From a virus: DNA of 31,419 nucleotides. Of the stretch, positions 1 to 8,806 are shown one piece after another (within the stretch, counting starts at the first letter, position 1; each line of letters begins with the position of its first letter). The position numbers and the translations under genes are program-made. The notes under the pieces were generated by a model. That model saw nothing but the letters and a program-made list of their open reading frames with translations, was not told the origin of the DNA and ran no database searches. The stretch lies in the IMG/VR virus record IMGVR_UViG_3300037808_001869, positions 1 to 31,419 of that record, one strand, 5' to 3'.

Positions 1-11
1 TGCAGGAGGTC

Positions 12-1436
12 GTGAATGAGCTTGCCGGTACAGCCCTAAACGGGCTCCCAGTCATCGGCCCGCCCCCGTTCACCCTAAGCGCCTCCGTGGTGAACGGAGC
101 GCTCGTCATCAGGACCGACGGGCTCTCCGGGGCACCGACGACGATGGTGGTCAACGACCCTCTCTCCAGCTCGGTCCCGGCCCCCCTGGCCTTTGCTCCA
201 GCCTCCTCAGACGGCTGGACCGACTACACCGCGAGTGACAGGGCCGCCCTGGGGTTCTCCCCTCTCCAGGAGTCTACGGACTACTTCAGCCTGGAGACCG
301 TGGCCGCAGTCATCGCAGAGGTGGAGGAGGGGCCACCCGTCCCCGCGGTGTCTGCCTCCGTTGCCTCCGAGGTTCTCTGGGAGGGCCCTGGACGCTTCAC
401 GTCACAGACCCAGTACTGGCCCGTGGAGGGGTTGGTGGGCGCCCAGGCCGGGGACATCCTCGTCGTTAACGGGATCGGGCCCTACGTGGTGCAGTCCCTT
501 GTCGGCGAGCAGATGTTGGTGGAGGCGCTACACACTCGCACGGCCCCGATGCACCTCGACACCGCTGCGTCCGTGTCTCGGTCGCTGCTCTCCCTGGTGG
601 TTGCCGACACCGATGTGGGAAGCCAGATCAGCATCGGGTCCGGCACGGCGAACGCCCAGCTCGGCCTGACGGCGGGGGACTACAGAGGCCATGCCGTCAT
701 AGGGGAGGTCTTCGGCCGCCTCAAGGGGGAGAAGGCAAGGATCATCAGAGACCTGGAATGCCTGCACGTGGGTGTAGGCGCCGCGGTGGAGCTCGGCGGC
801 ACCAACTACCTCCTCACGGAGGTAGCCGCGGACAGGAAGAGCTTCTCGATGCCTCCTGTCCCGCTGGATCCAGGCCCGGCACCGCTGACGCTGATCAGCG
901 CCATGGCGACGAGCTTCGATACAGTCACCCTGGAGATCCGAAGTCTCCTCCAGCGCCCTCAGTGGCAGTGGGTGGGCCAGGCGTCGCAGGCGCTGGAGGC
1001 GCTGGAGGAGGCGTCGCAGGGAGCACCGAGCACATCTCAGTTGGTGACGGCGCTGGCTTCCCTGTACACCGTCTCCCAGCAGCTCGGTGCTCCCTCCGCC
1101 GATGCGCTGGCTGCCCTGCAGCGAGTAGGAGCTCGCAGCGTCGCAGACCCGGCGGACACGCTGCAGTCGGTGCTGACAGGGTGGACTCCGGGGATCTCGG
1201 ACGAGACGATTGCTCTAGCAGATGCCACGCTGTCCGCGCTGGCGGAGCGAGGGTATGATCGCCTCCGAGACTTCTTGCTCCGTGGCAGATACCACGATGC
1301 GGCGGCGGTTCGGTACGAAGGGGCGTCTTCGGCAGCGTTGGCAGCGTCTAAGATCTCAGGAGCAGCAGAGCACTTCGCCGTCGCGAGAGGCGCGAGTGGT
1401 CAAACCCGGATGGAAGATCCCTATGAGCGCCGCTGA
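12..1436 (+). CDS. Putative virion structural protein, 474 aa
   Basis: I do not recognise the family. The N-terminal half is beta-rich. Around residues 138-178 it carries one copy of the G-D-x-L-x-V...G-x-Y-x-V...L-V beta module that recurs in the following giant virion proteins, with a weaker copy near residues 252-285. The C-terminal third (from about residue 310) is Ala/Leu-rich and probably helical. The GTG start is supported by a GTGA overlap with a stop in another frame (13-15), the coupling signature seen at many junctions here; the reading frame is nevertheless open to the left edge, so a more upstream start cannot be excluded. The purine-rich GGAGG at 5-9 is too close to this GTG to be its ideal ribosome site. 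Its position ahead of baseplate genes suggests a tail or baseplate component (inference). Confidence 0.72.
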   Translation: MNELAGTALNGLPVIGPPPFTLSASVVNGALVIRTDGLSGAPTTMVVNDPLSSSVPAPLAFAPASSDGWTDYTASDRAALGFSPLQESTDYFSLETVAAVIAEVEEGPPVPAVSASVASEVLWEGPGRFTSQTQYWPVEGLVGAQAGDILVVNGIGPYVVQSLVGEQMLVEALHTRTAPMHLDTAASVSRSLLSLVVADTDVGSQISIGSGTANAQLGLTAGDYRGHAVIGEVFGRLKGEKARIIRDLECLHVGVGAAVELGGTNYLLTEVAADRKSFSMPPVPLDPGPAPLTLISAMATSFDTVTLEIRSLLQRPQWQWVGQASQALEALEEASQGAPSTSQLVTALASLYTVSQQLGAPSADALAALQRVGARSVADPADTLQSVLTGWTPGISDETIALADATLSALAERGYDRLRDFLLRGRYHDAAAVRYEGASSAALAASKISGAAEHFAVARGASGQTRMEDPYERR

Positions 1437-1734
1437 AGCTGCCAGCACCAACATCCGGGTGAGTCTGGGGAAGGCGTACGCTCTGGTACGCTCCCTGGAG
1501 ACCGCCACGGCGCTCAACGGGTACACGCTGGAAGACCTGCTGGTAGAACAGATCTTCTTTCTTGATAGCTCCCAGACTGGGGACGGTGCAGAGCTGGACA
1601 GCACCAGCACTATTCGGGCCCATCGGCCCGGACGGCTGCAGCGCATCGAGAACCTGGAGAAGACCTTGTTCGGTGAGGACGGCGCGTCCGGCGTGTTCAA
1701 GCAGGCTCGAGAATACGAGGGAGACGACGAATGA
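1423..1734 (+). CDS. Small hypothetical protein in virion cluster, 103 aa
   Basis: The family is not recognised. The start chosen is the ATG at 1423, preceded by GGAAG with six bases of spacing; it overlaps the end of the previous gene by 14 bases. The frame is open further upstream to about 1222, but that part lies entirely inside the preceding gene and reads as Arg-rich shadow sequence, so the short form is preferred. The protein has a predicted helical N-terminal half (from MSAAEAASTNIR), a central Leu/Ile-rich segment and a charged acidic C-terminus ending EYEGDDE. No Cys, membrane segment or signal peptide is visible. Its stop overlaps the next start as ATGA. It is probably a minor tail or baseplate component or chaperone (inference from place only). 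Confidence 0.65.
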   Translation: MSAAEAASTNIRVSLGKAYALVRSLETATALNGYTLEDLLVEQIFFLDSSQTGDGAELDSTSTIRAHRPGRLQRIENLEKTLFGEDGASGVFKQAREYEGDDE

Positions 1735-2369
1735 GGTCTCTGCAGATCACCCAGATCAGTGACTCCCTACCGGTCTCCCACATCGTTCAGCTGGACGGCA
1801 CGGACTTCTACCGAATCTACGGGGAGGACTTCCGCTTCGTGGAGCGGGTGCTTCTCAACGACATCGAGGCCCCGAGCTTCGCGGTAGAGAACAAGACTAC
1901 TCTCCTCGTCACGCTCCCCTTTCCCCGAGACCAGCTCCGCGAGGTGATGGTGCTCAGCTCCAGCGTCACCCTCACGGAGAGGAGCCTCGTACGCATGTCT
2001 CTCCGGGGAGGCTTCATCGAGGGAATCTCCCGGCTGGTGCAGCGGTTCACGAGGAAGATGTTGCAGACGCCAGGCACCGACATCTTCGCCCCCGAAGACG
2101 GAGGAGGGCTGTACGCCCTGGTGGGCACGGCTGTATCCGCCACGTCGATCTCCGACTTGGTGGCTCAGCACAACTTGGTCGTCACCCGCACCTCGGAGCA
2201 GATCCAAAAGCTCCAAGCGCAGTCAGATCGGTACATCCCTGCGTCGGAAAGGCTGGTTGGAGTGGAGGTCATGTCCGTGGATTTCGATAGGGATACGAGT
2301 ACCCTACGGAGTAGAGTGCTCCTCCGGTCCGCGGGCGGTGATGCCCTCCTGAACTTGGCGACAGTCTGA
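1731..2369 (+). CDS. Possible gp25-like baseplate wedge protein, 212 aa
   Basis: The middle of the protein (about residues 86-130) reads as a helix followed by LQTPGTDIF, then APEDGGGL. This resembles the core of the GPW/gp25 baseplate family, where a helix is followed by a T-x-x-G-x-R/D...P-x-x-G-x-x-L pattern. A second helical part (about residues 140-170) includes a Gln-rich QIQKLQAQ stretch, and the end is a beta-like segment with VGVEVMSVDFD. It is longer than the usual 100-150 aa, with about 80 extra N-terminal beta-rich residues. It lies directly before the baseplate J-type gene, as W/gp25 precedes J in P2-like and many other phages, which supports the call. ATG at 1731 has GAGGGAG seven bases upstream and overlaps the previous stop (ATGA). 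The family call is tentative. Confidence 0.55.
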   Translation: MRSLQITQISDSLPVSHIVQLDGTDFYRIYGEDFRFVERVLLNDIEAPSFAVENKTTLLVTLPFPRDQLREVMVLSSSVTLTERSLVRMSLRGGFIEGISRLVQRFTRKMLQTPGTDIFAPEDGGGLYALVGTAVSATSISDLVAQHNLVVTRTSEQIQKLQAQSDRYIPASERLVGVEVMSVDFDRDTSTLRSRVLLRSAGGDALLNLATV

Positions 2370-5300
2370 TGGCACAGCGCGAGGACATTGCGGCCCTGCT
2401 GCAGCAGCAAACGGCTGTGTTCGATCCCACGTTGGATACGACGGAGGGTTCGCCGTTCTATCGACAGGTGATCACCCCGCTCCTTGACGCGATGGGCCCG
2501 GACCCCCTGACGACTCCGCCCATGGAGTTCATCAAGGACCGCGTCCGCAAGGAGTACCCCCTCCTCGGCCTCGATGACGACGAGCCCCTGATGGACATGG
2601 TGGCCAAACCCCTCGCCCTGGCGATGGGGGCACTGAACGACCAGATCCTACGAGTCAAGCAGAAGCAGTCCCTGGCTCGCCCGGACCTGCTGACCGAGCC
2701 CGACGCCGACGACCTCATGGGCAACTGGTTCATCACTCGGGAACAGGGCATCCGGCCCGCCGCGTTCGTCCGGGTGTTCTACTCCTCGCCGACCCCCGTG
2801 TCGGTGAACCCGTCGCACCGCTTCTTCACCAGCGGGGGCCTGAACTTCTTCCCCCCGAACTCGCAGACCTTCAGCAGTGTGCAGATGGCCACGCAGATGT
2901 CTGGGGAGGAGTACTTCGTCGAGTTCCTCGTGCGTGCGGAGTTCCCTGGAGAGGACTACGCAGTAGGGGTGGGCGCAATCGCCAACGTGGAAGGCTTGCC
3001 GAACCACACGAGGGTCTCCAATCTCGCGAAGGCGTCCGTCGGGAGGGACCGCGAGAACAACCAGGAGTTCCTCCTCCGCGCCCGCCAGTCTCTGGTCGAG
3101 AGGTCGATGACCAGCCCTCGCGGCATCGCCGCGAGCATTCGAGAGCTGGGTACGATCACCCGCGTCGAGGTGGCCAAGTACAACGACGTCGAGATGCAGC
3201 GGGACATCCTCACCGGCGCCGGAGAGGGGCGGGTTCACCTGTCCGGGATGGGTGTCGTCTTCGGCACGAGCCTGCTCATCTGGTCGGGGTACGAAGACCG
3301 CGGGGAGACCGAGGAAGAGTTCGTGAAGGCGGGGTACGAGGTCACCTTGCACTACGGCAAGATCCTCTACGGACTCCCCGCCTCGCAGCGACACGAGGAC
3401 TTCCTCGTGGACTCGGTGATCTACGACAGCCGAGGCTCCTTCCCAGAACTCCCGAACATTCTGCTCATCCGGCTGGACCACGACCCAACCCCGACCAGCA
3501 CCATCTCGGGGGTCATCCCCGGGTTTCTGCCCGGGGTGTCCGCTGTCATCAAGCGCCCCGGCAAGATCCGCATCTCCGACATCCCCGGAGGCATCCAGGC
3601 CCCGGTCGGTCCGACCGGAGAGGTGGAGATCCTCGACGGCGAGGTGCACATCGGAGGCCACCACGACGTGTGGCTCCGCCCCGCAGCCCCGTCATCGGCC
3701 TCGGTCACCATGTCCCTTGCGGACGAAGACCCTCTGGTGGTGGGCCTCACCCTCCAGACCTTCGGCACTACTACCCCCAACGTCGTCTCCTCCTCTGACC
3801 TCGCCCTAGACTGGGTAGACGTCGGTGTGCAGCCCGGCATGTACCTCGCCATCGACGAGGGTGCAGACGTCGGGGTGTACCGCATCCTCGCGGTCAGGCC
3901 GACGCAGCTGGTACTGGACGCCGCCTTGACTGCGTTGGATGTGGGCATCCGCTTCCAGGTCGTGGACGGGCTGAAGCTGGACCTCGTGCAGCCGCGCGCT
4001 CCCCGTATCCCCTTCGGTGCAGATGCCCCTGGAAACGACCTGGAAACGATCATCGGGTCGACTGTGGTGGTGCTCGGCGTCAACAGCCTGAGCTTCGGCG
4101 TCGGCGTCGGCGACACCCTCCGCATCCTGGGGGGAGACGACGAGGGCGACTACCTGATCCAAGGCTTCGACTCCTCCGGCGGAGGCACGACTCCCATCGT
4201 TGACCGGGCGATGTCCAACAGCTCGAGCGGGCTGACCTACCAGATCTTCCGCGCAGGAGCGGGAGTGCAGCTCCCCCTGGTCCGCATCCCCGCGGGCGGA
4301 GTGGTGCTGCTGGACAGCTCGGACCAGCCCACCGACATCTCCGTGCCCTACGCCCTTCCCGTGGAGGCTCGATCTCGTCAGGCGTTCACCGGTGCCGGGA
4401 CGAAGGCGTGCGGGGACCTCGGGTTCACCGTGCCTGGCCTGGGTCTCGCCTTCGAGAACGCCGGGGCGGCTTGCCCGTCCACAATGGAAGCGGCCCTCGC
4501 GCTCATCCAAGGCACGTTGGTTCCTCTAGGAGAGGCTCCCGGAGCTCTCCTGGACCTGGACCCCTACCCCGACGTCTCCGAAGCCGCATTCAAGGCCGCC
4601 CGAGACCCAGACGTTCTGGTGGATCTGACGGGCACACCGATCCCCGGCGCAGTCGGTAGCGACATCGCTCTGGGCATGCAGCATGGATGGGCGGCGGCGA
4701 ACGGGGAGACCTTCACCCACGCCGTGGACTACTTCGTCACCCCCGTGGGACCGCCCTCCGGCCACTCCGCCTACGCCCCAGGGGCGGCGCACGTCGCTTC
4801 GTACGATTTCGGGTTCGAGCGGGGGTGGACCATGTCCCTGGCCCCGCGGGCCTTCTACCTCGCAGGAACCCCCTGCGAAGTTCAGGGGATCTTGACGGGG
4901 TTCGGTAAGGGGAGGAACGACCTCGTAGCGGACATCGCCGGGGGAGGGCCGTACACCGCTTTCTGGGAGAGCGCCCAGACCCCCCTGGGAGTCATTCCCG
5001 TACGAGGGCTGTGCTCCGCGGCGGACTTCGACCCCTCTTGGGAGTGGGGCTACTACCTGGGCTACAACTGGCCGTTGGTACTGCAGGCAGGACAGACCTA
5101 CTCGGATGTCTTCCCTGTGCAGGGAACCAGCGACCCCACTGCGGACGGCATGGCAGTGGGGACGCAGCTGCTGATGCGGCTGCTGTCGGCCCCCAGCAAG
5201 TACTCGGACGACTGCTTGGAGTGCGACGGGTACATCTTCTGCGTGACGTTGGACCCGACGGGCATCTTCCTGAACTACGACCTTCCTGCTGCGGGGCGCA

Positions 5301-8300
5301 CCTACGTCAACGCCATCACGGACTGGTTGACAAGGACGATCTCCGCGTTCTTCCCCTCGTTCGTGGCGAACATCCCTCCACTTATCGAGGCCGTCGACGG
5401 AGGGCTCAGGCTCAACTGGAACCGGCAGGGGTCGGTGGGCCTGGACAACGACGCGGTCGCCACAGCCATGCAGTTCGAGGTCTGTATTCCTCGAGAGCTG
5501 GTCGGCTGTTGCAGCAACCTCTTCATCGCATTCCCTGACGTTGACCTCGACCTCCTGCTGCGGAAGCTGTCGGACTGGGTGCAGGCCGCGGACACGGACA
5601 TCTCCTCCACGAGCGCACTCAACCTGCTGCGGGAGATCATTAACCTCCTCCCGAATGGCGAGCCCCCGTTGTGTGGCGCCATCGACGGGGACACGCTGCA
5701 GTTGACCGGAGGGCCGAATGTGGGCGGCTACGTGGTGGACAGCACCTACGAGCTGTCCCTGGACGTCACCCCGCTGGCCGGGGGCCTGGGCCTGCTGATG
5801 GCGCAGAAGGTGGTCGAGGGCGGAGACTTCTTCCACCTCATCGAGGGGCTGAGCGTCGCCTCCGCATTGATGGCGACGTCCAACAACGCCGCTGCTAACG
5901 ACCTGCTGGCGGATCTGCTGGCGGAACTGGAGCCGGGAGGCAACCAGGCGGCGGCCCTGCAGCTGCTCGCCGACTACCAGACCGGTCTCGACCTGTTCCG
6001 TCCCGTGCTGAAGATGTGCGCGGTGGGCATCAGAGGGCAGTTCCCGGTGGATCCGTGGAAGCCCTACTGCGAGATGTTCGCCTCCGGGTTCCCCGCCGTG
6101 CCGCCTCTCCCAGGTATCCCGCCCTTCGAGGCGGAGATCTGCGACAACTACGGCGACGCCGCCGACCCCTTCGACCTGCTGGTGGACCTCATCGCCTGGG
6201 TGTTCGAGTCGCTGCGGCTGATGGGCTTCGACCTGCCGCAGAACTTCGACGTCACCTTCAGTGAGATCCTGGCGGGCCTCCTGAACGGCATGAAGGCGCC
6301 GTACTGCGTGGGCTCCCGCACCTGTACCGGACAGATCCGCCTCTACTTCCACGAGCCAACCACGATGGAGGTCGACGCAGGCCGGCAGTGCGTTGCCTTC
6401 TACGACCCCACGAACGTGGACCCCGCACAGTTCCCATACGACTCCGCGGGCTGCACCGCCTTCTGGGACGGGCACGCCCTTGAGGACGACGTGGTGGCGG
6501 GGCTCTTGGCGGGCTACGCCGACGGACTGCTCGACCCCGTTACTGTTGCCGGGTCTGACGCCTTGGGGTACAGCTCGGCGGATATGGGGGCAGGGCTCCC
6601 CGGCACGTACGAGGGGGACGTCTTGGCGGTCGCAGGGCCCAGTTACCGCCCGACGGGGTACACCCTGGCGACCTACAACGACGCGTACACGGACGGCTAC
6701 TTCATCGGGTGGGGCCTGGACATGGGCTCCTCCACCGCCGGCGTTGCTACTGCGGACACGGTGGACGGGTACACCGCTGGCTTTGCGGACGGGGTCACCC
6801 GGTCCGCGACAACGACGGTGGCGCTGCTCGGCACCGGCCTGGGGTTCATCAACGCCCTCGAGGGGAGCTACGCCCCTCCGGCAGGACCGGCCAGCGCGAT
6901 CCAGGATTACCGAGCGGGCTACACCATCGGACGGATGACGGGGCTGTTCAGCTGTCTGCTCGCTTCCGACGTCGGCAGCTTCGGTTCTGGGGCCATCCCG
7001 GTAGTCCTGGATGCCCGCGTCCCAACGCTGCTCAGTTCCACCGTGGGCGCCCTGGAGGTGCTCTTCGGCGGAGACGACGCTGCTGCTCCCTACCAGGTCC
7101 TGCCTCCCCAAGAGACGGTGGCTGCCACGTCGTCGGTGGACTACCCCCGCGACTTGAGTGTGGGCGCCCCCCTCAGTGTGGACGGCAAGGTCTTTACCCC
7201 TCTGCAGCTCACGGACCCCACCCGGGAAGCCCCGATCTCGATAGGGATCCAGTCGTACTACGACAAGGTCGAGATCCACGAGGAGACCCTCCTTCTACGT
7301 GCGAGCGTCGCCGGAGTGAGGGACACCGTACGAGTGGCGGTGGTCGCCACCCGCAACGGGAGCAACATCGTCACTGTACTGACCGACGGCGTGGACTTCC
7401 TTGGCCAAGGGGCGGCAGCGCTGGCGGGCCTGGGGCCCGTGCGCGTCGGCGACCTACTCTTCATCGACGAGGGGGCAGACGAGGGCGGCTACACCGTAAC
7501 TCGAGTGGTCAACGGCACGCAGGTCCAGCTGGACCGCCCCATGACGGACACCTCCCTGCCCGCGGACAAGGGCGGGGCGACGGCATCGTACGATGCCGCG
7601 GTCGACCCTGACCGGGTGACGGTGGGAGCGGGCGCCTTCAACTCCGCCGACGCCGGGAAGTGGCTGTCCATCTTCAGCTCGCACTACCCCGAGAACACGG
7701 GGTCGTACAAGATTCTCGCCACGGACGGGACCTACGTGGACCTGGACAACGCGGCACTGGCCGGAGCCGAGGTCAGCGTGAACTGGGCTGTGACGTCTGC
7801 CCCTGCTCTGGCACCGGCCGCGGTGAGCGGAGGCACGGAACTGGCGGTGGGCCGCCGCATCCGGGTCTACGAGAAGACGGCCGCCTCCTTCAACGTGGTA
7901 GGGGTCTCCGACGATCTGGACCCGGCCACGGCATCGTTCTACGCATGGGCCTCGGATCAGCCGGCCTCCGCTGTCTTCCGAGGCACAGGCCAGCCCTTCC
8001 GCGTCGTCCGGCCGGGAATCCAGCGGATCTCCAGCACACAGATGGAGTCCAACCGCGAGGGGTCGCTCTACTACTTCGATATCTACGCCCGCGCCTTGGG
8101 GACCGACGCCGTCCACAACGTGCCGGCGGAGCAGAGGTTCGAGGCCGTCTTCGGGACGTACCGATCGGATGGGTACCACTACGAGGTGAAGGACACCAAC
8201 TTCACCTTCTCCCCCGAGGAGCAGGTGGCCCTACGCCTGTCGCCGTCGTTCCTGCCTGTGGGACGGGACGACACCCTAAGGGACCATGTGCCTTTGAACG

Positions 8301-8806
8301 GGCAGACCCTGCAGATCTCCTACGACAACGCCCCCGCGGTGGCGGACGTGCATCGCATGCTGACCGCCCCCGGGTCCCGCACGGTGAACGCGAACCCCAT
8401 CGCTCGGCACTTCCTGCCCTCCTACGTCAGCGTGGAAGTGCAGTACTACGGCGGAGAGTCGGAGACCCTGGTGGGGGCAAGGATCCAGGAGAAGATCCAG
8501 GGCCTGGACGCCGTGGACTCGCTGACCGTGGCAGGAGCAGTGGAGACCGCTCTGAGGGAGGCCAAGGCCACCGACTGGGTCCACGACATCTACCTTGTCA
8601 CCGTGACCCACGACATCGACCGGAGGCTCGTCGGCAACCGCTCTCGTGACAGGCTGGGCGGGGACGAGCCGCAGTTCTTCAACGGCAGCAACCGCCTCAG
8701 CTACTTCATCCCGGGGAAGAACACTGGATCGATCGACGAAGTGGACCTCACCCCTGGGGACATGGTCCGTGCCGTTCGCTTTACCCTTCCTATCGCATTG
8801 AGGTAG
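2369..8806 (+). CDS. Giant baseplate J/gp47-type protein with large internal insertion, 2145 aa
   Basis: Residues 1-280 look like the N-terminal part of Baseplate_J/gp47: the phrase NNQEFLLRARQSLVERSMTS followed by PRGIAASI (about residues 229-257) matches the family pattern of an acidic/Asn-rich turn, RAR and a helix leading to the conserved beta domain. The last 150 residues (YYGGESETLVG, GLDAVDSLTVAG, VHDIYLVTV) look like the family's C-terminal part. Ordinary members have a few hundred residues; here the two halves are separated by well over 1000 residues. The insert contains several beta modules (about residues 485, 580, 1110, 1693 and 1762) and a Cys-rich segment of about 850 residues with GX3 repeats. 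In the baseplate, gp47 forms wedges linking hub to rim. The start overlaps the previous stop as TGATG; no clear ribosome site is seen, so it is probably translationally coupled. The role of the insert is unknown. Confidence 0.85.
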   Translation: MAQREDIAALLQQQTAVFDPTLDTTEGSPFYRQVITPLLDAMGPDPLTTPPMEFIKDRVRKEYPLLGLDDDEPLMDMVAKPLALAMGALNDQILRVKQKQSLARPDLLTEPDADDLMGNWFITREQGIRPAAFVRVFYSSPTPVSVNPSHRFFTSGGLNFFPPNSQTFSSVQMATQMSGEEYFVEFLVRAEFPGEDYAVGVGAIANVEGLPNHTRVSNLAKASVGRDRENNQEFLLRARQSLVERSMTSPRGIAASIRELGTITRVEVAKYNDVEMQRDILTGAGEGRVHLSGMGVVFGTSLLIWSGYEDRGETEEEFVKAGYEVTLHYGKILYGLPASQRHEDFLVDSVIYDSRGSFPELPNILLIRLDHDPTPTSTISGVIPGFLPGVSAVIKRPGKIRISDIPGGIQAPVGPTGEVEILDGEVHIGGHHDVWLRPAAPSSASVTMSLADEDPLVVGLTLQTFGTTTPNVVSSSDLALDWVDVGVQPGMYLAIDEGADVGVYRILAVRPTQLVLDAALTALDVGIRFQVVDGLKLDLVQPRAPRIPFGADAPGNDLETIIGSTVVVLGVNSLSFGVGVGDTLRILGGDDEGDYLIQGFDSSGGGTTPIVDRAMSNSSSGLTYQIFRAGAGVQLPLVRIPAGGVVLLDSSDQPTDISVPYALPVEARSRQAFTGAGTKACGDLGFTVPGLGLAFENAGAACPSTMEAALALIQGTLVPLGEAPGALLDLDPYPDVSEAAFKAARDPDVLVDLTGTPIPGAVGSDIALGMQHGWAAANGETFTHAVDYFVTPVGPPSGHSAYAPGAAHVASYDFGFERGWTMSLAPRAFYLAGTPCEVQGILTGFGKGRNDLVADIAGGGPYTAFWESAQTPLGVIPVRGLCSAADFDPSWEWGYYLGYNWPLVLQAGQTYSDVFPVQGTSDPTADGMAVGTQLLMRLLSAPSKYSDDCLECDGYIFCVTLDPTGIFLNYDLPAAGRTYVNAITDWLTRTISAFFPSFVANIPPLIEAVDGGLRLNWNRQGSVGLDNDAVATAMQFEVCIPRELVGCCSNLFIAFPDVDLDLLLRKLSDWVQAADTDISSTSALNLLREIINLLPNGEPPLCGAIDGDTLQLTGGPNVGGYVVDSTYELSLDVTPLAGGLGLLMAQKVVEGGDFFHLIEGLSVASALMATSNNAAANDLLADLLAELEPGGNQAAALQLLADYQTGLDLFRPVLKMCAVGIRGQFPVDPWKPYCEMFASGFPAVPPLPGIPPFEAEICDNYGDAADPFDLLVDLIAWVFESLRLMGFDLPQNFDVTFSEILAGLLNGMKAPYCVGSRTCTGQIRLYFHEPTTMEVDAGRQCVAFYDPTNVDPAQFPYDSAGCTAFWDGHALEDDVVAGLLAGYADGLLDPVTVAGSDALGYSSADMGAGLPGTYEGDVLAVAGPSYRPTGYTLATYNDAYTDGYFIGWGLDMGSSTAGVATADTVDGYTAGFADGVTRSATTTVALLGTGLGFINALEGSYAPPAGPASAIQDYRAGYTIGRMTGLFSCLLASDVGSFGSGAIPVVLDARVPTLLSSTVGALEVLFGGDDAAAPYQVLPPQETVAATSSVDYPRDLSVGAPLSVDGKVFTPLQLTDPTREAPISIGIQSYYDKVEIHEETLLLRASVAGVRDTVRVAVVATRNGSNIVTVLTDGVDFLGQGAAALAGLGPVRVGDLLFIDEGADEGGYTVTRVVNGTQVQLDRPMTDTSLPADKGGATASYDAAVDPDRVTVGAGAFNSADAGKWLSIFSSHYPENTGSYKILATDGTYVDLDNAALAGAEVSVNWAVTSAPALAPAAVSGGTELAVGRRIRVYEKTAASFNVVGVSDDLDPATASFYAWASDQPASAVFRGTGQPFRVVRPGIQRISSTQMESNREGSLYYFDIYARALGTDAVHNVPAEQRFEAVFGTYRSDGYHYEVKDTNFTFSPEEQVALRLSPSFLPVGRDDTLRDHVPLNGQTLQISYDNAPAVADVHRMLTAPGSRTVNANPIARHFLPSYVSVEVQYYGGESETLVGARIQEKIQGLDAVDSLTVAGAVETALREAKATDWVHDIYLVTVTHDIDRRLVGNRSRDRLGGDEPQFFNGSNRLSYFIPGKNTGSIDEVDLTPGDMVRAVRFTLPIALR
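4408..6957 (+). other. Cys-rich insertion segment of the baseplate J-type protein
   Basis: By eye, all 19 cysteines of the 2145 aa protein lie between about residues 680 and 1528; I see none before or after. They include paired arrangements such as CLEC, GCC and CVGSRTC. The segment also has long hydrophobic stretches (for example near residues 1272-1290, FDLLVDLIAWVFESL) and many aromatic GY/GF motifs. Disulphides, metal binding or membrane contact are all possible; none is shown by sequence alone. Confidence 0.6.
6498..6950 (+). repeat. GX3-type GY/GF repeats within the baseplate J-type protein
   Basis: Short motifs of the form G-[YF]-x-x-G-x-x-x-G recur: GYADG, GYFIGWGLDMG, GYTAGFADG and GYTIGRMTG. 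Related forms occur earlier in the same protein (LGMQHGW, FGFERGW, WGYYLGY). This spacing suits tightly packed helices, and resembles the GX3 repeats known from other protein families; homology is not claimed. Confidence 0.5.

Larger units (their letters stand above)
3823..7765 (+). repeat. Dispersed beta-module copies in the baseplate J-type protein
   Basis: At least five copies of a module with consensus G-D-x-L-x-I-x-x-G-x-x-x-G-x-Y-x-I-x-x-V-x(3-6)-L-x-L-D are seen, near nucleotides 3823-3940, 4105-4215, 5689-5775, 7444-7550 and 7651-7765. Example cores are LRILGGDDEGDYLIQG, LQLTGGPNVGGYVV and LLFIDEGADEGGYTV. The spacing is irregular and the DNA copies are diverged, so this is a protein-level repeat rather than a DNA repeat. 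Confidence 0.65.

Noticed and set aside
4526-7279. A 917-codon open frame on the - strand
   Set aside because: It lies wholly inside the baseplate J-type gene, is full of Arg, His and Gly as expected for the reverse of GC-rich code, has no recognisable domain and no ribosome site.
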